From Peptococcaceae bacterium (GTDB taxonomy: Bacteria > Bacillota > Desulfitobacteriia > Desulfitobacteriales > Syntrophobotulaceae), in assembly GCA_009783315.1 (NCBI GenBank), contig WRHI01000010.1:1-44527 (forward strand): 44,527 nucleotides of DNA, in the 5' to 3' direction. The position numbers and the translations under genes are program-made. The notes beneath the pieces were generated by a model. It had not been told where the DNA came from and ran no database searches. It saw only the letters and a list, made by a program, of their open reading frames with translations. Below, in pieces: positions 8,901-15,370 of this stretch; the first letter of the stretch is position 1, and the number at the start of each line of letters is the position of its first letter.

Positions 8901-9605
8901 ATGGCCGAAAGCAAAACGTATGTGAAACCCAAAGGCAACCCCATGCTCTTAAGAGCGATCGCGGTGGTTCTGTGGGTTCTCGGTCTGGCCTGTGAGACGG
9001 CAGGCATATTAATCATTCTGCAGAAATTTACGCCGCCCAGCAACCCAATCGTATGGATTGTGATTGCACTGGTGCTGGATCTGATCTTGGTTGTTATTGG
9101 TTCGCTCCTATGGAAGAAGGCCAATAAAATTGATCCTCCTTCCGAAAAGAACAAGGTCGAATTCTTTATTAAGACCCAATTGGGCGCTATTGTTGCCGTT
9201 ATTGCTTTCTTCCCCATTTTGATCATTTTGTTGATGGATAAGAACATGGATAAGAAAGTGAAAACTTGGGTTTCCATCTTGGCGGGTATCTGCTTGGTGG
9301 TTGCTGTCGGTTTATCGATCGACTACGATCCGATCTCTCTGGAAGACCTTGAACAGATGCGGGCCAACACAGTATCCAGCGATTTTGGCAAAGGCGTCGT
9401 GCAATGGTCCAAAAACAGTAAGGTTTACCATACGTGGGGCTCTTGTTCTTCTTTGAAACGGATTCTAGAGGACAACCTGTCGGAAACCGATGTTGATGAA
9501 GCTTTTGAAAAGGGCAAAACCCGGATGTGCCGGTTCTGCGCCGGCAACTTCGGCATTACTGAAGGGGTCGATACCGGCAACACCAACGACGATGATACGG
9601 ATTAA
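8901..9605 (+). CDS. Membrane protein with C-terminal Cys/His motif
   Basis: The 234-residue protein has an RBS GGAGG 10-14 bases before its ATG. It has about four hydrophobic segments (residues 14-38, 47-70, 90-112 and 124-145). A soluble C-terminal part contains VYHTWGSCSSLK, then AFEKGKTRMCRFC. The spacing YH-x4-C ... A-x3-G-x3-C-x2-C is a metal-binding pattern seen at the ends of various secreted or membrane proteins in Gram-positive bacteria. Function is not known. It lies 20 bases after the Ser-rich gene and probably shares its promoter. Confidence 0.65.
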   Translation: MAESKTYVKPKGNPMLLRAIAVVLWVLGLACETAGILIILQKFTPPSNPIVWIVIALVLDLILVVIGSLLWKKANKIDPPSEKNKVEFFIKTQLGAIVAVIAFFPILIILLMDKNMDKKVKTWVSILAGICLVVAVGLSIDYDPISLEDLEQMRANTVSSDFGKGVVQWSKNSKVYHTWGSCSSLKRILEDNLSETDVDEAFEKGKTRMCRFCAGNFGITEGVDTGNTNDDDTD

Positions 9606-9667
9606 TGCGCCAAGCGATGCTCAATAGCATCGGTGGGTTATGGAATAAGCTGCGTTAAGAAAGGCGC

Positions 9668-9696
9668 TTGTTTTCCGCTGGATAATTTGTTATCAT
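9668..9696 (+). promoter_or_regulatory. Candidate promoter of the ferredoxin gene
   Basis: TTGTTT and TATCAT are separated by 17 bases, 26 bases before the ferredoxin start codon. Both are near-consensus. Confidence 0.5.
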
Positions 9697-9722
9697 TTTC
9701 ATTAAGAAGGAGGGGATTCGTC

Positions 9723-9890
9723 ATGTTTATCATCACGGACGCGTGTACAAACTGTGGAGACTGCGTGAGTGAATGCGCTGTTGACGCCATCAGCGCCGGC
9801 GATACACAGCATACCATTGATCCTGATGCTTGCGCGGAATGCGGTGCTTGTGTCAGCGCTTGTCCAAATGAAGCTATTATTGAAGAGTAA
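9723..9890 (+). CDS. 2[4Fe-4S] clostridial-type ferredoxin
   Basis: The 55-residue protein has two CxxCxxCxxxC clusters: CTNCGDCVSEC and CAECGACVSAC, the second followed by the usual proline (CPNEAI). In the first the usual proline after the last cysteine is alanine (CAVDAI). It is a small soluble electron carrier for anaerobic oxidoreductases such as pyruvate:ferredoxin oxidoreductase or hydrogenase. The ATG follows AAGAAGGAGGGG. A strong hairpin directly after the stop suggests a monocistronic transcript. Confidence 0.95.
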   Translation: MFIITDACTNCGDCVSECAVDAISAGDTQHTIDPDACAECGACVSACPNEAIIEE

Positions 9891-9895
9891 AAAAA

Positions 9896-9924
9896 AAGAG
9901 GAGAAGCCTTGGGCTTCTCCTCTT
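9896..9924. terminator. Hairpin terminator after the ferredoxin gene
   Basis: A perfect 13-bp stem (AAGAGGAGAAGCC with its complement) and a 3-base loop lie 5 bases after the stop. The A-run is on the 5' side and the 3' side is only weakly T-rich, so it would be a better intrinsic terminator for minus-strand transcription, but position supports a role in ending the ferredoxin transcript. Confidence 0.75.
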
Positions 9925-9960
9925 CGATTGTCGTGATTATTACCAACTGTCGAGGGTGTG

Positions 9961-12216
9961 ATGTTCAAACGGGCTACGGCTGGTCTGATTGTTCTGAGTC
10001 TTCTTGTCTGTGGTATCTGGATTTATTTTTGGCATAAGCCGCCGGGCACAGGCAAGGGGTATTTTGTGTCGTATCCTGTGAGGCAACCCTTGCATGCGGT
10101 CTGCGATTTAAGCGGTTTGTGGACGTCTTATGCCAGTGTGAGCGAGGCTTGGCAGCGTGAGAGCAGGAAACCTGGAGACGCGCAGGGTTTATTGCCTTCA
10201 CTGTCTTTTGTGCTTGAGCCGCGGCAGATCCTTTTGCCTTCCGACGAGGGGTTTGCAGTGGCCGCGAAAAGTTTTCAGATTCAGAGTGAGTGGAGCGCCA
10301 AACGTGTGACGCTGACCATCGGCGGCATTCGGGGGCGAGCGGAGGTTTATCTCAACGGCGCGGACGCAGCGCATAAGATTGGCGTGGTTGAGGGTGCCGG
10401 AACGTATTCTTTGTCGATAGAGTCGGCGCGTTTTCTTTATGGGCAAGAGAATATTCTCATCATACATATGACACAATCGGCGGCAATGGACAAGCAGATC
10501 TGGGGCGGCCGGCACGAGCAATTGGGTGTAACAGGCGCTTTGCTGTTGGAGGCTTTGCCGGAGGGGAGTCTGAGCCGCCATGGGATGAGCGCAGAATACC
10601 GGGCGGAGACCCAGGAGATTGTTTTAGCGGTGGAGGTGAGTTGTGCTCAGGAACAAGCCGGTGTCGGCGATATTCCGGGTGAATGCTGGTTGGAAGGGGA
10701 GCTGATTCGAGGCAGAACGGTCGAGGCCAAAGGAAACGTGCCGGTGCGCCGGGAGGGCGGCGGTATGTGTGTGTCCTTGCCCTTGACGCTGCAAGGGCAG
10801 CAGATTGAAATGTGGAGTCCTGAGAAGCCGGTGCTGTACGATTTGACGCTTTTTCTCAAAAACAGTCAGGGTGTTGTCGACAGTTTGCAGATGCCGCTGG
10901 GGTTTGCCCGGCCCGGTCTGGCGAGGGACGGAGGATGGGTGTTGAACGGTGAAGCTATGGCGGTGCGGGGTGTGGCCCTGACCCAGGAGCAGGCGGCGGT
11001 GCTGCAGAGCGCCAACGCGATTGAAATCTATTTGGGGATCCAAAAGGAGCAAGGCTTCAATGTGGTTTATTTGATCGAATATATCAATGAATATTGGCTT
11101 GACGCGGCTGATTTGACAGGGATAGGTCTTTGGTGCGAGTTGCCTGTGGCTATGACGGCATCGGACAAGTTGCCCGGGGATCAGGATCTGGAGGCGATGC
11201 TGAGTTTGGGGCGCAGGCATCCGTCGTTGCTGGCTTGGACGGTGCTGAAGGGTGGGGAAACGGGAAACGGCACGTCTGAATACCTTGACGCGGCGGCGCG
11301 CCTAGCGGTGCCGCGCCTTACCTATGATATCGCTTATCGTGCCTCCGCTGCCGCTTCAGGAGGCCGGCAAGATTTCCGTACGCTTGTTGTGACGGCCAAT
11401 CGCTTAACAGGACCCTGGGGAGAGATAACAGCGGCGGCGGACGAGGATATCCGAGCGGCGGCGGCCAATAGTGAAGAGGCTGTGAACCCGGGGCAGCCGC
11501 AGTCTCTGGATCACGAATCACGAACCACGAACCACGAACCCCGCCCATGGACTTGGGAGAAGGTTGCGGCGCCGCTCTGTTTTGTTTTTCTTTTGTTTGT
11601 AGAGGCGGCAAATTTGCGTGTACGCGAATTGTCTTATACCTATTTAATGACTGAGAAACATCTGAAACGTTGGACAGACGCGGTTGGCTGGATGCGGTTT
11701 ATGACCTTTGCGGGGGGTATGGCGGTGGCGGCGGCGTTATGCCTGCACGCTTTTTTGCTTATTCCTGGACGAGGGAATCCGTGGCTGGCGTATCCTTGGG
11801 GTTTTGTGGAGCGGGTGCAAAGTATGCCGCTTGTCCTGTTGTGGCTGACGCTGGGGTTGGTTTTTGTGGGGATGCGGCTTTTGCAGCTGGGTTTGGCGTC
11901 GCCGGGGTTCCGGCATTCTCCTGACGCACTCAAGATGGTTTGTTGGATTGAGCAAAGATGCAACTGGCGCTGGATTGCGGCTTTGGGCTGGGTTTGGGCC
12001 AGCTGGGGCGGGGTTTTGTGGGTGGCTTTCGCCCTTTATTTGGCGCCGGTGCTGGTCAGCTTACCGACCCGCTGGAAGGCATACCGCCGGGTTCAGGTGA
12101 AAAGAGGATTCATGTGGATTCTGCCGGTGGGGATTGTCGTTGGGGTTACGGTGTTTTTGCTGGTGCATGTCCGGGAGCTGATCTATGTATGGAAGGTGTT
12201 GGCAGTTGACAGTTGA
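9961..12216 (+). CDS. Membrane-anchored glycoside hydrolase family 2-like protein, probably non-catalytic
   Basis: The 751-residue protein starts with a membrane segment (AGLIVLSLLVCGIWIYFW). About residues 45-200 look like the GH2 sugar-binding domain (DLSGLWTSY, VYLNG, NILIIHMTQ, LGVTGALLLEALP), followed by an Ig-like domain, then a degenerate barrel (WVLNGEAMAVRGVAL, DAADLTGIGLWCELPV, RHPSLLAWTVL). In active GH2 enzymes the last motif reads HPS-x-x-x-W-x-x-x-NE with the acid/base glutamate; here it runs on as LKGGE. After an in-frame heptamer repeat (HESRTTNHEPRP), four or five membrane segments fill the last 215 residues. It may sense or bind a wall polysaccharide. A GTG at 9958 is an alternative start. 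Confidence 0.7.
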   Translation: MFKRATAGLIVLSLLVCGIWIYFWHKPPGTGKGYFVSYPVRQPLHAVCDLSGLWTSYASVSEAWQRESRKPGDAQGLLPSLSFVLEPRQILLPSDEGFAVAAKSFQIQSEWSAKRVTLTIGGIRGRAEVYLNGADAAHKIGVVEGAGTYSLSIESARFLYGQENILIIHMTQSAAMDKQIWGGRHEQLGVTGALLLEALPEGSLSRHGMSAEYRAETQEIVLAVEVSCAQEQAGVGDIPGECWLEGELIRGRTVEAKGNVPVRREGGGMCVSLPLTLQGQQIEMWSPEKPVLYDLTLFLKNSQGVVDSLQMPLGFARPGLARDGGWVLNGEAMAVRGVALTQEQAAVLQSANAIEIYLGIQKEQGFNVVYLIEYINEYWLDAADLTGIGLWCELPVAMTASDKLPGDQDLEAMLSLGRRHPSLLAWTVLKGGETGNGTSEYLDAAARLAVPRLTYDIAYRASAAASGGRQDFRTLVVTANRLTGPWGEITAAADEDIRAAAANSEEAVNPGQPQSLDHESRTTNHEPRPWTWEKVAAPLCFVFLLFVEAANLRVRELSYTYLMTEKHLKRWTDAVGWMRFMTFAGGMAVAAALCLHAFLLIPGRGNPWLAYPWGFVERVQSMPLVLLWLTLGLVFVGMRLLQLGLASPGFRHSPDALKMVCWIEQRCNWRWIAALGWVWASWGGVLWVAFALYLAPVLVSLPTRWKAYRRVQVKRGFMWILPVGIVVGVTVFLLVHVRELIYVWKVLAVDS
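11510..11543 (+). repeat. In-frame heptanucleotide repeat (CACGAAC)
   Basis: TCACGAA, TCACGAA, CCACGAA, CCACGAA repeat with period 7 inside the GH2-like gene, encoding HESRTTNHEPR between the extracellular part and the membrane part. It keeps the frame open. Confidence 0.85.
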
Positions 12217-12223
12217 CAGTTGG
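12203..12223 (+). repeat. Heptanucleotide repeat (GTTGACA) carrying a stop codon
   Basis: CAGTTGA repeats three times, and the TGA that ends the GH2-like gene lies inside it. The last residues VDS of that protein come from the repeat. Confidence 0.75.
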
Positions 12224-12230
12224 CGGCGGT

Positions 12231-12259
12231 TTGCTTTTGTGCATATTTTGTGTTATGAT
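12231..12259 (+). promoter_or_regulatory. Candidate promoter of a broken lipoprotein gene
   Basis: TTGCTT and TATGAT with a 17-base spacer lie about 40 bases before the lipoprotein start. Confidence 0.5.
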
Positions 12260-12296
12260 CCAGGTCGGAAAAATTGAAGAAAATGATAAAGATAGG

Positions 12297-12536
12297 ATGT
12301 TGAGGATGATGAGAAGATTTTATGCGATGATACTCGCTGTATCTTTGTTGATGTTAGGTTGTTCTTTTTTTGGTCAGCAAGATGAATCGTCATCAGGTGA
12401 TGTTGCAGGAACCGATGAAGTGATGGGAGATGTCTCGGATCCCTTTATCCTAAGGGATTGTGGGACAGCAATTCTTTGTAGTGGACCCGAAATTTCCGTT
12501 GGCGACACCGACAGGAAGCCCTTCTTCCGCTTGTAA
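12297..12536 (+). pseudogene. Lipoprotein 5' remnant, truncated
   Basis: The frame begins MLRMMRRFYAMILAVSLLMLGCSFF: a basic start, a hydrophobic core and the lipobox LMLGC, that is, a prolipoprotein signal with cysteine as first mature residue. An acidic Ser/Asp segment follows to about residue 48. From about base 12440 the sequence belongs to an oppositely oriented gene fragment, so the remaining 30 codons are read from its wrong strand. The original protein is therefore lost after its N-terminus. ATGs at 12306 and 12309 are equally possible starts. Confidence 0.6.
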
Positions 12537-12959
12537 GGCATAAATGAACGCGGTATTTGTGTTGCGGCCATAGATGCCGTCGCAGGGCATAATGCCGATA
12601 TAAGCTTCATATTTGCGATTCATTTCTTGCTGAAAAGCTCTGATGTCGGCGCTGCCGCCATAAGAGAGCAGCAATTGAAAGGCGTCCATCGAAAGAAGTG
12701 CCGCCATAAAATTGGTTGTAACAACCCCGTCGGGATTCACCAAACCGGCGTCCGTTTTCAGTTGTTTAACCGAATTCTCAATAGTCTCGTCAAAAACTCT
12801 TGAAAAACTGTTCCAAGGCCAGAGGGGACTCCCCATATAATGACCTGGATAACCTTTGCACCACAACGCGCCTTGCAGAATGCCATACATGTTGTGCTGA
12901 ACATTATCATTCCGGACAAGCGGGTTTGCGCCGTATAGGGCTCTTGATGATTTTTGATT
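12450..12959 (-). pseudogene. 3' fragment of a DUF1906-type (glycoside hydrolase-like) peptidoglycan-binding protein
   Basis: Read on the minus strand, the open frame (ALYGANPLVRNDN, then YGILQGALWCKGYPG, GLVNPDGVVTTNFMAALLSMDAF, IRAFQQEMNRKY, PCDGIYGRNTNTAFIYALQAEEGL and GVANGNFGSTTKN) matches the peptidoglycan-binding-like repeats of DUF1906 proteins, which normally carry at least one more such repeat upstream and a glycoside hydrolase-like domain. No RBS is seen upstream of the first methionine, the frame stops at a TAA at 12960-12962, and it stops early at CCPTIP. Both ends look cut, so I call it a remnant that replaced the end of the lipoprotein gene on the other strand. Confidence 0.6.
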
Positions 12960-12982
12960 TTAGATTCTGGGTGTGGATGGAT

Positions 12983-13011
12983 TTTACATTGTCTAGAACA
13001 AGTGCTATGAT
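12983..13011 (+). promoter_or_regulatory. Candidate promoter of the DUF1858 gene
   Basis: TTTACA and TATGAT with a 17-base spacer lie 54 bases before the DUF1858 start codon. Confidence 0.55.
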
Positions 13012-13065
13012 GTTTCGTGTAATTATTATAGGCAAACTCAACTTCAGAGTACAGGAGGATAAACA

Positions 13066-13266
13066 ATGATTACAAAAGACATGGTTATTGGTGATGTGTT
13101 GAGGCAGTACCCGCAGACAGCGGAGGTTTTCCTTAACCTGGGCATGCACTGCCTAGGTTGTCCGTCGGCGGTTATGGAGGATGTTCAAAGCGCTGCGGTA
13201 GTGCACGGGCATGATCCGGACGAGTTGGTGGCGGATTTGAACAAGGTGGTTGAGGCCGCCAAATAG
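13066..13266 (+). CDS. DUF1858 domain protein
   Basis: The 66-residue protein is entirely a DUF1858 domain: ITKDMVIGDVLRQYPQTAEVFLNLGMHCLGCPSA, with the conserved CxxC, and a helical end. Such domains occur alone or fused in ScdA/YtfE-type di-iron proteins and next to hybrid-cluster proteins, where the CxxC suggests metal or redox work. AGGAGG lies 8 bases before the ATG. It stands alone between gene debris and repeat elements. Confidence 0.88.
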   Translation: MITKDMVIGDVLRQYPQTAEVFLNLGMHCLGCPSAVMEDVQSAAVVHGHDPDELVADLNKVVEAAK

Positions 13267-13267
13267 G

Positions 13268-13452
13268 CTAGTACTCCGCAAAGCCAAAATCACTTAATGT
13301 CTTGCATCGTCTTACTGCTGAAAGATATCAGCTGTACACGCTGCTTCGTCAGATCCTCCTAGAAGACACCCGGTATGCGTCGTCGGTTCTTCCTTGCCTC
13401 GTGCCGAAATACTTGCAATCTATTAGGCGATTTGGGTGTGGTAGAGTACTAG
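13268..13452. repeat. Dispersed AGTACTC element, copy 2 (185 bp, with inverted ends)
   Basis: The element begins CTAGTACTCCGCAAAGCC and ends with the inverted GTAGAGTACTAG. Inside are AAAATCACTTAATGTCTTGC and CTGCTGAAAGATATCAGCTG, both repeated in copy 3 at 29422-29488. It starts 2 bases after the DUF1858 stop codon. It has no open frame of note and is best seen as a non-autonomous element. Confidence 0.7.
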
Positions 13453-13560
13453 GGAAACAGGTTTGTAAAAGCAATTGAAAAAACGCCGGTCTGGCTGTTG
13501 ATACGGGCATATCCGGCGCTTTTGATTCGGGGGAACTCAAAGAGCGGAAACGTCCTCAAT

Positions 13561-13700
13561 TCAATGAGGCACGATGTGCAGGTTGGGGGGCGGGAGACTC
13601 CAAGCGCATCACTGCCTGACGTATCCTTCTTAGGGCGGAAAAATTCACGGGCTTTTGGAGTCTCCCGCCCCCCAACCTGCACATCGGGACTGTTGCCAAC
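13561..13700 (-). repeat. Long-stem hairpin element, copy 1
   Basis: Arms at 13573-13603 and 13655-13685 are perfect 31-base inverted repeats around a 51-base loop. Read on the minus strand, the whole unit from GCAACAGTCCCGA to TCGTGCCTCATTGAA aligns with 37711-37846. The arms of the two copies differ at several positions, with matching changes on the other side. No coding sense is visible. It could be a mobile hairpin element or a structured RNA. Confidence 0.75.
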
Positions 13701-13748
13701 ACAACGTGACCACTCAAGGCACACGAGCCCACAAAAAAACGCTCCTCA

Positions 13749-13800
13749 GCAAGGATCAAGACTCAGCAAGGATCAAGACCTAACAAGGATCAAGACCCAA
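13749..13800. repeat. Three tandem copies of an 18-bp unit
   Basis: CAAGGATCAAGAC plus five variable bases repeats three times just downstream of gatB (the gene reads towards it). Apart from this and the two elements before it, the 557 bases from 13267 to 13823 hold nothing that looks like a gene. Confidence 0.8.
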
Positions 13801-13823
13801 TAAGTTTCGCGACCAAATGAGTA

Positions 13824-15281
13824 TCAAGAAAGGGCCTCATCAAGAAGCCGCTTGATCGTACCAGGATCGCCGTTGCCGCACAGCGTACGCATAGCCTGGC
13901 CAAAGAGAAAATCCTTGGCCTTAATCTTACCGCTTCTGTAATCCTCAACAGATTTAGCATTAGCGCTGATGACGTCACTGACGACTTGTTTAATCAAAGC
14001 ATCGTCGCTTTCATTAAGAAGGTTGTGCTTTTCGCTGTAGGCGGCAGGATCGGCGTTTTCCCAGTACATAGCGGCAAAGATTTTTTTGGCGTTCAGGCGG
14101 TTGACGCTGCCCCCAGCGACCATTTTGATCAGTTGGGCCAAACGAGGCGCGTCAATACGGGTGGCGTTATCGGCTTCATCCTTTTTCATCAGGGCGAGGA
14201 GTTCACCAATGATCCAATTGGCGATCTCTTTAGGTTCGGAATGGAGCGCGCAGGTTTCCTCAAAAAGGTTAGCCAAGTCTTTGTTGACCGCGATGAGGGC
14301 GCTGTCGTATTCGGAAAGGGCGTAGTCGGCCATGTATCTGGCTTTTTTGACGTCGGGCATTTCCGGTAGGGCGGCGCGGAGATCGGCGATCCATTCGTCG
14401 CTGATGTCAAGGGGGGGAATGTCGGGGTTAGGGAAGTAGAGGTAGTCGGTAGCGTTTTCCTTGGTGCGCATGGCAAAGCTGCGGTTCTGCAGATCGTCCC
14501 AGCGCCTGGTTTCTTGTACGAGCTCTTCGGTTCCCTGTTCGAGGGCGTCAACGTGACGGCGGTATTCGTATGTGATGGCCCGGGCGATAGCTCTAAGGGA
14601 GTTCATATTTTTGATTTCTGTGCGTGTGCCGAGGGTTGTGGCGCCGGGTTCGCGAATGGAGATGTTGATATCGGCGCGCATGGAGCCTTCTTCCATTTTG
14701 CAGTCGGAGACCCCGGCACAACGGAGGATTGAGCGCAGTTTTTCCAGATAGGCCAGGGCTTCTTCGGCGGAGCGGAAGTCGGGTTGGCTGACGATTTCGA
14801 TCAGGGGAACGCCGGCCCGGTTATAATCAATGAGGCTTTGGCCGGTGTTGGGGGTGTGGAGCAATTTGCCCGCGTCTTCTTCGATGTGGATCTGTTTGAT
14901 TCGGATGGTTTTGGTCGTGCCTGCAACGTTATTGTTTTCGCCGCCAGTGACATCGGTGCTGATGTCAATGTGGCCGTCCGTGCAGATGGGCGCGTAAAAC
15001 TGAGTAATTTGGTAGGATGTAGGCAGGTCGGGGTAGTAGTAGTTTTTCTTATCGAAGAGACTGCGGGGGTTGATATGACAATTGGTGACCAGGCCGGCGG
15101 TGATGGCAAGTTCAACAGCTTTTTTGTTGAGTACGGGCAGAAGTCCAGGCATACCGCTGCAGGCCGGACAGACGTTCTCGTTGGGGTCGGCGCCGAAAGC
15201 GGCGGAGCAGGTACAAAAGAGTTTGGATTGGGTGGCCATTTCAATATGGACTTCCAGGCCCATGACCAGTTCGTAACGCAT
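13824..15281 (-). CDS. gatB: Aspartyl/glutamyl-tRNA(Asn/Gln) amidotransferase subunit B
   Basis: GatB is the kinase/transamidase part of GatCAB, which turns Glu-tRNA(Gln) or Asp-tRNA(Asn) into Gln- or Asn-tRNA. The 485-residue product has the family landmarks in order: YELVMGLEVHIEM, zinc-site cysteines in FCTCSAAFG and CPACSG, KKNYYYPDLPTSYQITQ, IHIEEDAGKLLH, DYNRAGVPLIEIV, CKMEEGSMRADINISIR, ETRRWDD, and the C-terminal tRNA-binding YqeY-like domain. AAAGGAGA precedes the ATG. It looks fully functional and is last in the order gatC-gatA-gatB, which matters because its GatA partner has lost its catalytic residues. Confidence 0.97.
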   Translation of the reverse strand: MRYELVMGLEVHIEMATQSKLFCTCSAAFGADPNENVCPACSGMPGLLPVLNKKAVELAITAGLVTNCHINPRSLFDKKNYYYPDLPTSYQITQFYAPICTDGHIDISTDVTGGENNNVAGTTKTIRIKQIHIEEDAGKLLHTPNTGQSLIDYNRAGVPLIEIVSQPDFRSAEEALAYLEKLRSILRCAGVSDCKMEEGSMRADINISIREPGATTLGTRTEIKNMNSLRAIARAITYEYRRHVDALEQGTEELVQETRRWDDLQNRSFAMRTKENATDYLYFPNPDIPPLDISDEWIADLRAALPEMPDVKKARYMADYALSEYDSALIAVNKDLANLFEETCALHSEPKEIANWIIGELLALMKKDEADNATRIDAPRLAQLIKMVAGGSVNRLNAKKIFAAMYWENADPAAYSEKHNLLNESDDALIKQVVSDVISANAKSVEDYRSGKIKAKDFLFGQAMRTLCGNGDPGTIKRLLDEALS

Positions 15282-15370
15282 GGCGTGTCTCCTTTTCGTG
15301 ATGCGGTGTTCGGTAAATATCGGTGTCCGGTGCTCGTGATTTGGTGTTCACCGAATACAGGAGATTTTTA

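Noticed and set aside
13498-13803. 101-codon frame through hairpin element copy 1
   Set aside because: It has no ribosome binding site, and the product is just the inverted arms read through.
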